A program made the translations under genes and the position numbers. From Umezawaea endophytica (lineage in GTDB: Bacteria; Actinomycetota; Actinomycetes; Mycobacteriales; Pseudonocardiaceae), in the NCBI RefSeq assembly GCF_025061645.1, contig NZ_JANYMP010000003.1:368090-432089 (forward strand): DNA of 64,000 nt, written 5' to 3'. Positions 54,890 through 64,000 of the stretch are shown one piece after another. Below the pieces are notes generated by a model. That model worked only from the letters and a program-made list of their open reading frames with translations, searched no databases and was not told where the DNA came from. Position 1 is the first letter of the stretch, and the number at the start of each line of letters is the position of its first letter.

Positions 54890-55969
54890 TCAACGAGTAG
54901 CTCCCTGGGTGCTCAGCGGCGCGACGAGGGACTTGACCGAGCCACCGTGGCGGACGGTCATGGGCACGCGGTGGACCGTCGCGGCACTCGGCAACCCGCC
55001 ACGTCCCGGCTCGGCGAACAGCATCTCCACCGCCTTCGCGCCGAGTTCGCGGTGCGGCAGCACGACGGTCGTCAGCAGCGGGCGCAACCACGAGGCGATG
55101 GAGTGGTCGTCAAAGGACACCACCGACACGTCCTCCGGCACGGACAGCCCGGCGTCGGCGAGCGCTTGGTAGGCGCCGAAGGCCAAGCGGTCGTCGAAGC
55201 ACAGCAGCGCCGAGGGCCTGGTGCGGCGCAGCAGCTCGCGGGTGGCGTCGTACCCGTTCTCCGGGCTCCAGTCCGCACAGGGACGCCCGCCCACCGCGGT
55301 CACGCCCGCGTCGTCGAACACCTCACGGATGCCGATCAGGCGTTCCACGGCGGTGATGCCCGCCGGGGACGCCTGGTCGAGACCGGGGCCTACCCCGACC
55401 AGGTGGACGCCCTCGCGGTGCCCCGCCTCGACGAGCACCCGCGCGGCGGACCGACCGGCCTGCACCTCGTCGGGCACCACCGACGGCAGCGACGACCAGC
55501 CGCGCGGCAGGGCGTTGAGGAGCACGGCGGGACCGTCGTCGAGGCCCTTGGGCACCACGACCACCTTGGTCGACACGGTGGCGAACACGATGCCGTCGAC
55601 CCGGCGGTCGCGCATCGCCTCGACCAGCGACCGCTCGACCTCGGGATCACCGCCGCTCTCGCCGGTGAAGAGCACGAAGCCGCGCCCGCCCGCCGCTTCC
55701 ACGGCCCCGCGGACCATGCCGCCCGCGAGCGGGGACGACACCACGGAGTCGATGATCAGACCGACGGTCCGCGTACGCCCCTTGAGCACCCCGTCGGACA
55801 CCGCGTACCGCCGATACCCCAGTTCGCGGGCGGCGGCCCGCACCCTGTTCTCCGCGTCGCGGGAAATGCGCAGATCCCTGCCTCGGCCGGACAACACCAA
55901 GGACGCGGTCGTGGGGGAAACACCACTCGCCTTGGCCACATCGGCCAGCGTCACCCGTTGTCGCACCAC
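54890..55969 (-). CDS. LacI-family transcriptional repressor of the xylan locus
   Basis: A 359-aa regulator with an N-terminal LacI HTH (RVTLADVAKASGVSPTTASLVLSGRG) and a periplasmic-binding-like effector domain (VGLIIDSVVSSPLAGG ... VSVVSFDDHSIASWLRPLLTTVVLP). GTG 55969 is preferred over an upstream TTG at 56005 because GGAGG lies 5 nt before it. It sits between the GH62 operon and the GntR gene. The LacI-type boxes upstream of the GH62 operon, the second xylanase and the importer operon are its likely targets; an oligosaccharide inducer is inferred. Confidence 0.9.
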   Translation of the reverse strand: MVRQRVTLADVAKASGVSPTTASLVLSGRGRDLRISRDAENRVRAAARELGYRRYAVSDGVLKGRTRTVGLIIDSVVSSPLAGGMVRGAVEAAGGRGFVLFTGESGGDPEVERSLVEAMRDRRVDGIVFATVSTKVVVVPKGLDDGPAVLLNALPRGWSSLPSVVPDEVQAGRSAARVLVEAGHREGVHLVGVGPGLDQASPAGITAVERLIGIREVFDDAGVTAVGGRPCADWSPENGYDATRELLRRTRPSALLCFDDRLAFGAYQALADAGLSVPEDVSVVSFDDHSIASWLRPLLTTVVLPHRELGAKAVEMLFAEPGRGGLPSAATVHRVPMTVRHGGSVKSLVAPLSTQGATR

Positions 55970-56175
55970 ACATGCCTCCGTCTCGACGGCGATCAACCGA
56001 ATCAACGGATATAGGCACCCGGCAGGACACCCGTTGAGAAATTCGAGGTCAACACGAACAAGTAGTCCGCGCGAAACGTCGTCCGGTGGACTGTCGAAGC
56101 CTCACCGGTAGGACGCTTCAGCGACGCGTCGTTCTCCTTTCGGCCCGCACCCTCCTCTCCTCGAACCCGACGGGC

Positions 56176-56943
56176 TCAGCGCTTCAGCCTGCCGGGGTCC
56201 CCGGCGGCGGCGCGGCGCACCAGCCACGCCTCGGTGATGTGGGTGAACATGGCGTCGGCGGCACCCGCCTCGTCGTGGGCGGCGATGCGCTCGAAGATGC
56301 GGCGGTGCCCCTGGTTGGAGGCCTTGCAGAACTCCGCTCCGCTCACGCCCACGTAGCTCGCCGTGTTGATGACCTGGCTCTCCAGCGCCCGGACCACGCC
56401 TCGGGCGATCCGGTTCCCCGACGCCCGCATGATCGTGTCGTGGAAGGCCCGGTCGTGCTCGTGGTAGGTGGGGACGTCGTGGTAGAGCTCGTCCATCCGG
56501 TCCACGAGGGCGCGCAGCCGGTCGAGGGTGTCCTCGTCGGCTACGCGGGCGGCGACCTGCGCCATGTCGGACTCCAGCAGCCGCCGCGTGACGACCAGGT
56601 CGTCGAGGATGGCCAGGCTCTCGTCCTCGGCGATGGTGGCGGCGAGCACCAGCTCGTCGAGCATGTTCCACGCCACGAGCGGGTTGACCATGGTGCCCGC
56701 GCCCTGGCGCACCTGGACCAGCCCCTTCTCCTGGAGCACCTTCACCGCTTCGCGGATCACCGTCCGGCTCACCGAGAACATCTCGCAGAGGACGGGCTCG
56801 GGGGGCAGGGTGGACCCGTACGGGTGGACGCCGCGGACGATGCGGTCGACGAGTTCGGCCGTGACGGCCTTCGCCAGGTTGTTCGGCCTACGAGCCCACG
56901 CGGGGCTCGCGGGAACGGTCGGCTCTGGGCTGGTCGTCGTCAC
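56176..56943 (-). CDS. GntR-family (FadR subfamily) transcriptional regulator
   Basis: A 255-aa protein with a winged HTH (AVTAELVDRIVRGVHPYGSTL ... FSVSRTVIREAVKVLQEKGLV) and an FCD effector domain with the metal-binding Asp/His pattern (DRAFHDTIMRASGN, NQGHRRIFERIAAHD). GTG 56943 has GGAGGGA upstream. Members often respond to sugar acids such as hexuronates or aldonates. A tandem TGACGTC repeat at 57009-57022 in its own promoter region is a candidate autoregulatory site. A role in uronate or aldonate use from glucuronoxylan is possible. Confidence 0.88.
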   Translation of the reverse strand: MTTTSPEPTVPASPAWARRPNNLAKAVTAELVDRIVRGVHPYGSTLPPEPVLCEMFSVSRTVIREAVKVLQEKGLVQVRQGAGTMVNPLVAWNMLDELVLAATIAEDESLAILDDLVVTRRLLESDMAQVAARVADEDTLDRLRALVDRMDELYHDVPTYHEHDRAFHDTIMRASGNRIARGVVRALESQVINTASYVGVSGAEFCKASNQGHRRIFERIAAHDEAGAADAMFTHITEAWLVRRAAAGDPGRLKR

Positions 56944-57008
56944 GTCGTCCCTCCGGTGCGCTGCACAGCCCACCCACTATGGCACGTCGACACCATTCGT
57001 AACACCGT

Positions 57009-57023
57009 TGACGTCTGACGTCA
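57009..57023. promoter_or_regulatory. Tandem TGACGTC repeat, candidate GntR operator
   Basis: Two adjacent TGACGTC heptamers, the second forming the palindrome TGACGTCA (57016-57023), lie about 65 bp upstream of the GntR start in the divergent region with the xylanase gene. Confidence 0.4.
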
Positions 57024-57066
57024 TACGAGTCAGGTCTCCCGAAGAGGCCAGCCTCCTTTCTCGAAG

Positions 57067-57092
57067 GCTAAAATGTTAGCGCTAACTTTAGC
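57067..57092. promoter_or_regulatory. LacI-type operator upstream of the second GH10 xylanase
   Basis: The perfect core GTTAGCGCTAAC is embedded in a 26-bp element shared, with one mismatch, with the GH62 operator at 54760-54785. Confidence 0.65.
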
Positions 57093-57099
57093 TGGCACC

Positions 57100-58703
<1,604 letters not shown>

Positions 58704-58709
58704 CCCCGA

Positions 58710-58740
58710 GTGCCCGGAGCGCACCGCCCGCTCCGGGCAC
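58710..58740. terminator. Terminator after the second GH10 xylanase
   Basis: Twelve-bp perfect arms (GTGCCCGGAGCG, 58710-58721, and complement 58729-58740) with a 7-nt loop follow the xylanase stop by 6 bp. Confidence 0.8.
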
Positions 58741-58765
58741 CCCAACCCCTGCACAGGAGACGACG

Positions 58766-60184
58766 ATGACTCCTCCACCGGCGAGGTTCCGGGCGCGCGT
58801 CGCCGCGCTGCTCGGACTGGCGCTGGCCGTGACCGGGTTCACCGCGGTCACGCCCGCCAGGGCCGACAACCCGATCGTGCAGCACATCCACACCGCGGAC
58901 CCGGCACCGCTGGTGCACAACGGCCGCGTGTACCTCTACACAGGACACGACGAGGACGGCTCCACCTACTTCACGATGAAGGAGTGGCGCGTCTGGTCGT
59001 CCGCCGACATGGTGAACTGGACCGACCACGGCTCCCCCATGAACGTGGGCACGTTCGCCTGGGCCAGCAAGGACGCCTGGGCGGGCCAGGCCGTAGAGCG
59101 CGGCGGGAAGTTCTACTGGTACGTCCCCGTCGTCAACCGCGCCACCGGCCGCATGGCCATCGGCGTGGGCGTCGCGGACAACCCGACCGGCCCGTTCCGC
59201 GACGCCATCGGCCGCCCGCTGGTGGAGAACGGCGAGATCGACCCGACCGTGATGATCGACGACGACGGCCAGGCGTACCTGTACTGGGGCAACCCGAACC
59301 TCTGGTACGTGAAGCTCAACAGCGACATGACCTCCTACTCCGGCAGCGCCACGAAGATCCCGCTCACCACCGCGGGCTTCGGCACCCGCACCGGTGACCC
59401 GAACCGGCCGACCCTCTACGAGGAGGGCCCCTGGGTGTACAAGCGCAACGGGTTGTACTACAACGTCTTCGCGGCCAAGTGCTGCTCGGAGTTCATCGCG
59501 TACTCCACCGCCCCGAGCCCGACCGGGCCGTGGACCTACCGCGGCACCGTGATGCCCACCCAGGGCAGCAGTTTCACCAACCACGCGGGCGTCGTCGACT
59601 TCAAGGGCGGCTCGTACTTCTTCTACCACAACGGCGCGCTGCCCGGCGGCGGCGGTTTCACCCGCTCGGTGGCCGTCGAGAAGTTCTCCTACAACGCCGA
59701 CGGCACCATCCCGGCGCTGTCGATGACCACCGGCGGCCCACCGCCCGCCGACACGCTCGACCCGTACACCCGCCAGGAGGCCGAGACCATCGCCTGGGGC
59801 TCGGGCATCGAAACCGAGGTGTCGTCCGAGGGCGGCCTGAACGTCGGGTACGTCGACAACGGCGACTACCTGAAGGTGAAGAACGTCGCGTTCGGCGCGG
59901 GCGCGGCGTCGTTCAGCGCCCGCGTCTCCTCGACGGTGTCCGGCGCGGCGGTGGAGGTCCGCACCGGCGGACCGACCGGAACCGTCGTCGGCCGCTGCTC
60001 GGTCCCCAACACCGGCGGCTGGCAGGCGTGGACCACCGTGTCCTGCCCCGTCAGCGGCCTGTCCGGCACCCGCGACGTGTACCTGCGGTTCAGCGGCGGC
60101 AGCGGCTACCTGCTCAACATGAACTGGTGGCGGTTCGGCACCACCGCGGTCGGAAAGGCGGACCACGGCCGGAGAACGCGGTGA
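58766..60184 (+). CDS. Secreted GH43 arabinoxylan-acting enzyme with CBM6
   Basis: A 472-aa protein: signal peptide (RVAALLGLALAVTGFTAV), a GH43 domain beginning NPIVQHIHTADPAPLVHNG (base Asp), with IDPTVMIDDDGQAYLYWG (pKa Asp) and YEEGPWVYKRNGLYY (acid Glu), then CBM6 (about 335-462, GGLNVGYVDNGDYLKVKNV ... YLLNMNWWRF). This layout is typical of arabinoxylan arabinofuranohydrolases. AGGAGACG precedes the ATG. The 3' end overlaps a tiny membrane-peptide frame by 4 bp. Confidence 0.92.
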   Translation: MTPPPARFRARVAALLGLALAVTGFTAVTPARADNPIVQHIHTADPAPLVHNGRVYLYTGHDEDGSTYFTMKEWRVWSSADMVNWTDHGSPMNVGTFAWASKDAWAGQAVERGGKFYWYVPVVNRATGRMAIGVGVADNPTGPFRDAIGRPLVENGEIDPTVMIDDDGQAYLYWGNPNLWYVKLNSDMTSYSGSATKIPLTTAGFGTRTGDPNRPTLYEEGPWVYKRNGLYYNVFAAKCCSEFIAYSTAPSPTGPWTYRGTVMPTQGSSFTNHAGVVDFKGGSYFFYHNGALPGGGGFTRSVAVEKFSYNADGTIPALSMTTGGPPPADTLDPYTRQEAETIAWGSGIETEVSSEGGLNVGYVDNGDYLKVKNVAFGAGAASFSARVSSTVSGAAVEVRTGGPTGTVVGRCSVPNTGGWQAWTTVSCPVSGLSGTRDVYLRFSGGSGYLLNMNWWRFGTTAVGKADHGRRTR

Positions 60185-60261
60185 CGGCGAGGCTCACGGC
60201 CCTGTTCGCGGTCGTCCTGTTCGTGGCCTTGGCCGCACTGCTCGTGGTGGCCAGGCCGTGA
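60181..60261 (+). CDS. Possible 26-aa single-span membrane peptide
   Basis: A GTG at 60181 overlaps the GH43-CBM6 stop as GTGA and opens a 26-codon frame. Its product, starting VTARLTALFAVVLFVALAA and ending in VVARP, is almost entirely one hydrophobic helix with a positively charged start and end. Coupling to the preceding gene by a 4-bp overlap and the strong membrane character suggest it may be real. Function unknown; random GC-rich frames can also encode Ala/Val/Leu-rich strings. Confidence 0.35.
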   Translation: MTARLTALFAVVLFVALAALLVVARP

Positions 60262-60270
60262 ACCCGCCGT

Positions 60271-61071
60271 TCACTCGTGGTTGAGGGCCCCCGACCGGAA
60301 CACCGCCACCTCCGCGCCGCCGAAGCCCGCCTCGCGGACGATCCCGAGCAGCACCCGGCGGACCTCCGGCAGGTCCGCCAGGTGCGGGTCGAGTTCGACC
60401 CGCCCGACGTCGCCGAGGTCGCGCACGCGCAGGTCCCTGGTCGGCGTGCCCGCGTCCGCGAGCCACGTCCGGACCGCCACCTCGGCGCGCTCCACCCTGG
60501 CCAGGCGCGCGGGCGTGATCGACACCCCGTACCGCACCCGGCTCGCCAGGCACGGCAGCGCGGGCTTGTCCGATGTGGACAGTCCCCAGAGCGCGCTCAC
60601 CGCGCGGACGTCGGCCTTGCTCATCCCGAGGTCGCGCAACGGGGTGTGCACGCCGATCTCGTCGCCCGCCCGGATGCCGGGCCGGAACGGGTCGCGCGCG
60701 TCGTCGGCGTTCGTGCCGGTCGCCACCGCCGACAGGCCGTTGTCCCGCGCGACCGCCGTGATTGCCTCCAGCACGGTGGACTTGCAGGAGTAGCAGCGGT
60801 TCCGGCCGTTCGCCGCGTACTCCGGGTCGTCCAGTTCGCGGGTCTCCGGCGCCACGTGCCGCACACCGAGGTCGTGGGCGAACGCCACCGCGCCCGTCAA
60901 CTCGGCGGTGGCCAGGCTCGCCGAGTCGGCGGTGACCGCGAGCACCGCGGCGGGGCCGACGGCGCGCACGGCGGCGGCCAGCACGAGTGCGGAGTCCGCG
61001 CCGCCGGAGAACGCCACGGCCAGTGGGCCGATCGCCTCCAGGTGGGCCACGAGTCGTTCGGCGGTGCTCAT
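60271..61071 (-). CDS. larE: LarE, ATP-dependent sacrificial sulfur insertase for nickel-pincer cofactor
   Basis: A 266-aa PP-loop ATPase. The signature SGGADSALV is at residues 20-28. CYSC (in GRNRCYSCKST) and PCLASR provide three cysteines. In Lactiplantibacillus LarE a single Cys (the one in the CLASR context) donates its sulfur sacrificially, whereas three-cysteine homologues are reported to bind an iron-sulfur cluster and may act catalytically; the CxxC...C pattern here suggests the latter type. It thiolates the P2CMN precursor made by LarB. It is last in the larA-B-C-E operon, sharing one base with larC (TGATG). Confidence 0.92.
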   Translation of the reverse strand: MSTAERLVAHLEAIGPLAVAFSGGADSALVLAAAVRAVGPAAVLAVTADSASLATAELTGAVAFAHDLGVRHVAPETRELDDPEYAANGRNRCYSCKSTVLEAITAVARDNGLSAVATGTNADDARDPFRPGIRAGDEIGVHTPLRDLGMSKADVRAVSALWGLSTSDKPALPCLASRVRYGVSITPARLARVERAEVAVRTWLADAGTPTRDLRVRDLGDVGRVELDPHLADLPEVRRVLLGIVREAGFGGAEVAVFRSGALNHE

Positions 61072-62219
61072 CAGCGCTCCTCGGGGAGTTCGGCGGCCAT
61101 TGCCAGCACCAGGCGCAACGGCAGACCCGTCCGCCGGGCCACGGCGGCGGCGTCCTCGTACTCCGCCTTGGCGTGGTGCGGTCCGCGCTTGCGGCGCACC
61201 GGCATCCCGTGCAGGTGCACGGTGTCGGTGGTCCGGGGCAAGGCCGTGCGCCGGACGGTGGTCCGCCGCACGCCGAGGGTGCCCGACTCGGCGAACATCA
61301 GCCTCTCGACCTCGTCGGCGGTCTCCGGTGTGGTCAGGGCGTGCAGCACGTGCGCCGGTCTGCCCTTCTTCATCACGGCCGGGGTGATCCAGCCATCCAG
61401 CGCGCCGCGGTCGAGCAGGAGGGAGATGAGGTGGCCGAGCACCTCCCCCGTCACGTCGTCGAGGTTGGTCTCCAGCACCACGAGGTCGCGCACGTCCGAG
61501 GTCTCCCGGTCGCCGAGCCTGACCACCGCCACGTTGGGCCGGTCCGGGAGCGTCCGCGTGCCCACGCCGTAGCCGGTGGCCACCATCCGCATCTCCGGCG
61601 CCGGGCCGTAGTCGGCGGCCACCGCCCTCAGCAGCGCCGCGGCGGTCGGCGTCACGGTCTCGCCCGCCAGCGCGGTGCCCACGACGCGGGCGCCCCGCAG
61701 CAGCGCCGAGGTCGCCGGAGCCGGGCAGGGCAGCACCCCGTGCGCGGTGCGGACCGTTCCGCTGCCGATCGGCAGCGCCTCGCAGTGGACGGTCCGCACG
61801 TCCAGCGCGCGCAGCGCCGCGGCGACGCCGACGACGTCCACGAGGGTGTCGTGGCCGCCGAGTTCGTGCAGGTGCACCAGATCGGGGTCCTCGCCGTGCA
61901 GGTGCCCCTCGACCTCGGCGATGGCGCGCAGCGCCGCGACCGCGGTGTCCGCCACCACCCGGTCGCGCACCCGGCCCGCCATGTCGATCAGCTCGCCCGC
62001 CCTGCGGCTCGTGGCGCCGTCGGTGACCGACACGACGGCCCGGCTGCCGGTGAGCCCGTGGGTCGGCACCCGTGCGACCGTCAGGTCCCAGCCGTCCAGA
62101 CCGGTGTCGGACACGGCCGCGCGGACGGCGTCCAGCGGCGCGCCCGCGTCGACCAGCGCGGCCAGCAGCATGTCACCGGCCAGCCCGGTGAACGGCGAGA
62201 TGACGCAGACCCGGCTCAC
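61071..62219 (-). CDS. larC: LarC, nickel insertase for pyridinium-thiocarboxylate cofactor
   Basis: A 382-aa protein that inserts nickel into the dithiocarboxylate cofactor in a CTP-dependent reaction. It starts VISPFTGLAGDMLLAALVDAGA, typical of LarC, with conserved HLHELGGHDTLVDVVG and LETNLDDVTGEVLGHL segments. The product is one continuous frame, unlike lactobacilli where larC is split into larC1/larC2 by a programmed frameshift. GTG 62219 overlaps larB by 4 bp. Confidence 0.92.
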   Translation of the reverse strand: MSRVCVISPFTGLAGDMLLAALVDAGAPLDAVRAAVSDTGLDGWDLTVARVPTHGLTGSRAVVSVTDGATSRRAGELIDMAGRVRDRVVADTAVAALRAIAEVEGHLHGEDPDLVHLHELGGHDTLVDVVGVAAALRALDVRTVHCEALPIGSGTVRTAHGVLPCPAPATSALLRGARVVGTALAGETVTPTAAALLRAVAADYGPAPEMRMVATGYGVGTRTLPDRPNVAVVRLGDRETSDVRDLVVLETNLDDVTGEVLGHLISLLLDRGALDGWITPAVMKKGRPAHVLHALTTPETADEVERLMFAESGTLGVRRTTVRRTALPRTTDTVHLHGMPVRRKRGPHHAKAEYEDAAAVARRTGLPLRLVLAMAAELPEER

Positions 62220-62899
62220 GGCGTCCCCCGTCGCGCCACGCGGGACAGCCGGAACGCGGCCATCGCCGCCCCGAACCCGGAGTCGATGTTCACCACGGTG
62301 ATCCCGGCCGCGCAGGACGCGTGCATCGCCAGCAGCGCGGTGATGCCGTCCAGGCCCGCGCCGTAGCCGGTGGAGGTGGGCACGGCGACCACCGGGCACG
62401 CGACGAGGCCGCCGACCGCGCTCGCGAGCGCTCCCTCCATCCCCGCGACGACGATGACGGTGTCCGCGGCGCGCAGCCGGTCCTGCTCGGCGAGCAGCCG
62501 GTGCAGCCCCGCCACCCCGACGTCGGTCACGGTGGTCACGCCGATCCCCACGGCGGCGGCCACCGCGGCGGCTTCCCGCACCACCGGCAGGTCGGCCGTA
62601 CCCGCGGCGGCCACGACCACGCTGAACCCCGTCGGCTCGGCCGGGCGCCACACGAGCAGGCGGGCCTCGCTGTCGTAGGTGCCGCCGGGGACGGCGCGCA
62701 GCACGGAGATCGCCGTGCCCGCGTCCACGCGCGTGACGAGCACGGGACCGGCGTTGTGCCGCAACAGGGTGCGCACGACCTCGACGACCTGGCCCGGTGT
62801 CTTGCCGCTGCCGTAGACCACCTCCGGCAGGCCCTGGCGTGCCTCGCGGTCGACGTCGACCCTGGCGAACCCGAGGTCGACCGCGTCCTGTCCGGTCAT
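62216..62899 (-). CDS. larB: LarB, NaAD carboxylase/hydrolase
   Basis: A 227-aa AIR-carboxylase-like protein. It carboxylates nicotinic acid adenine dinucleotide and cleaves the anhydride to start the nickel-pincer cofactor. The PurE-like core is VVVAAAGTADLPVVREAA and VVAGMEGALASAVGGLV, ending in GYGAGLDGITALLAMHASCAAGITVVNIDSGFGAA. ATG 62899 overlaps larA by 4 bp and the stop overlaps larC by 4 bp. Confidence 0.93.
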   Translation of the reverse strand: MTGQDAVDLGFARVDVDREARQGLPEVVYGSGKTPGQVVEVVRTLLRHNAGPVLVTRVDAGTAISVLRAVPGGTYDSEARLLVWRPAEPTGFSVVVAAAGTADLPVVREAAAVAAAVGIGVTTVTDVGVAGLHRLLAEQDRLRAADTVIVVAGMEGALASAVGGLVACPVVAVPTSTGYGAGLDGITALLAMHASCAAGITVVNIDSGFGAAMAAFRLSRVARRGTP

Positions 62900-64000
62900 G
62901 CTCGTCCTCCTCGCGGGGTGGCGCCGTCGACGTACGGGATCGTCTGCGGGCCCTCGGGGAGCACGCACAGCCGGGCGTCGGGTCCGGCCGCGGCGAGGGC
63001 CTCGGCCACGGTGGCGGAGACGTCCGCGGTCTGCCGCAGGTGCGCGGTGGCCAACTCGGCGTCGCTGAGGTGCGAGGTGTGCACGACCACCTGGCAGTCG
63101 TTCTGGATGCGCGCCTGGATCTGCACCTGCCACTGGTCCGGCACGGTGACCGTCCGCGCGGAGATCTCCGCGAGCAGCGCGGCGGGTGAGTCCGCGGAGG
63201 CGAGCACCTCGCGGTAGGAACCGTGGTCGGGGAAGCCGTCGCGGCACTCGGCGGCGCACACGATCACGCCGCCGGGTTTGACCACCTGGTGGGCGGCCGA
63301 CATCCCCTTCACCGACTGGTAGAGGTTCTGGTCGAGCGGATACCCGGAGTTGGTGGTCACCACCACGTCGAAGAGCCGCGGCACCGGCCGCATGGCGACG
63401 GCGCGGGCGGTGCGCACCGCCTCGGCGTGCATCGCGAGCAGGTCACCGCCGAACGCGGCGACGACCTCCTTGTCCTGGTTCAGCACCACGTCGAACCCGA
63501 AGGTCACGCCGGTGGCCTCGGCGATGGCGCGCACGTCGTCGTGCACCGGGTTGCCCTCGACGATCCCCCACATCGCCCGCGGGTGCCCGATCCGGCGCGC
63601 GTCGTGCAGCACCAGGACGGTCTCCAGCGCGGCGAGGCCGGGCGCGACCAGCTTCGGGCCGCCGGAGAACCCGGCGAAGAAGTGCGGTTCGACGAACCCG
63701 GTGGTGACGCGCACGTCCGCGTCGACCCACTCGCTGTTCAGCCACACCGGCACCTCCGCGCCGAACTCGCCCAGCCACGTCAGGCTCCGGCGGTCGCGGG
63801 AGTCGTGGTTGACGATCCGCACCGCGTCGACGACCTCGTCGCCGAACATGGCGCGCAGCTCGGCCTCGGTGTTGGCCCGGTGGGTGCCGGTCGCGACCAG
63901 CACCACGACGTCGGCGAGGTCGACCACCCCGTCGAGCTCCTCCAGGATCGCGCCGATCATCAGCTCACGGGGTTGCGGGCGGGTGATGTCGCAGGCGGAG
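62896..64000 (-). CDS. larA: LarA, nickel-dependent lactate racemase family (5' end outside window)
   Basis: A partial gene; 367 codons are visible and the frame continues past position 64000. The sequence read from the edge, CDITRPQPRELM, matches the conserved LarA DxTRPxP element, showing that the ATG at 63960 is internal, not the start. Catalytic and nickel-pincer residues are visible: His in VATGTHRANT, His and Lys in FVEPHFFAGFSGGPKL, and His in ARRIGHPRAMWG. LarA racemises lactate; the family also includes racemases and epimerases of other 2-hydroxy acids, so lactate is the default rather than proven substrate. Confidence 0.93.
   Translation of the reverse strand, partial: SACDITRPQPRELMIGAILEELDGVVDLADVVVLVATGTHRANTEAELRAMFGDEVVDAVRIVNHDSRDRRSLTWLGEFGAEVPVWLNSEWVDADVRVTTGFVEPHFFAGFSGGPKLVAPGLAALETVLVLHDARRIGHPRAMWGIVEGNPVHDDVRAIAEATGVTFGFDVVLNQDKEVVAAFGGDLLAMHAEAVRTARAVAMRPVPRLFDVVVTTNSGYPLDQNLYQSVKGMSAAHQVVKPGGVIVCAAECRDGFPDHGSYREVLASADSPAALLAEISARTVTVPDQWQVQIQARIQNDCQVVVHTSHLSDAELATAHLRQTADVSATVAEALAAAGPDARLCVLPEGPQTIPYVDGATPRGGRA

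Overview
This 64 kb window is very GC-rich DNA with frequent GTG starts, many 4-bp start/stop overlaps, LAL-type, SARP/AfsR-type and StrR-like regulators, and CBM2-bearing secreted glycosidases. That points to a filamentous actinomycete, most likely Pseudonocardiaceae-like (the genus is inference). No rRNA, tRNA, CRISPR array, insertion sequence or phage gene was seen.

Layout. (1) 0-6.2 kb: a methyltransferase of the sterol/tocopherol/prenyl type diverges from a compact ispH-dxs-ispG operon (MEP isoprenoid pathway); an orphan LuxR-type HTH protein and a 105-aa unknown follow. (2) 6.2-18.8 kb: a transporter, a StrR/NovG-like ParB-domain regulator and four tandem large LAL-type proteins, one of which lacks any HTH. 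(3) 19.1-21.9 kb: LysR regulator, NADP(H)-binding oxidoreductase and SDR protein, probably unrelated to biosynthesis. (4) 22.4-35.2 kb: a ten-gene, tightly coupled operon and the most interesting part. It holds an MIO aromatic ammonia-lyase/aminomutase, a sulfotransferase-fold protein, a SAM methyltransferase, four genes that look like the complete phosphoramidate pathway known from Campylobacter capsule biosynthesis (L-glutamine kinase, gamma-glutamyl-CDP-amidate hydrolase, phosphoglutamine cytidylyltransferase, cytidine diphosphoramidate kinase) in the same transcription order, a single A-PCP-TE NRPS module, a FAD halogenase and an efflux pump. I infer a specialised metabolite built on a chlorinated aromatic (beta-)amino acid and decorated with a possibly O-methylated phosphoramidate. 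The sulfotransferase homologue could be the phosphoramidate transferase, because its expected donor is a 3'-phosphonucleotide analogous to PAPS.

(5) 35.2-39.6 kb: proline iminopeptidase, an AfsR-like SARP-NB-ARC-TPR regulator and a small secreted ricin-fold protein. (6) 39.7-60.3 kb: a xylan/cellulose utilisation locus. It contains two GH10 xylanases, a sugar ABC importer (SBP and two permeases, no ATPase) with an intracellular GH43, a secreted metalloprotease, a four-gene operon of secreted GH62, GH43, CE1-like esterase and GH6, LacI and GntR regulators, and a GH43-CBM6. The enzymes are linked by LacI-type boxes (core TTAGCGCTAA or GGGAGCGCTCCC) and CGAAA-N-TTTCG boxes, consistent with repression in the absence of oligosaccharide. 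(7) 60.3-64 kb: a larA-larB-larC-larE operon for nickel-pincer lactate racemase, with larA cut by the window edge.

TTA (bldA-dependent) leucine codons occur in the first transporter, two LAL-type genes, the putative glutamine kinase and the sugar-binding protein, suggesting developmental control of the biosynthetic region.
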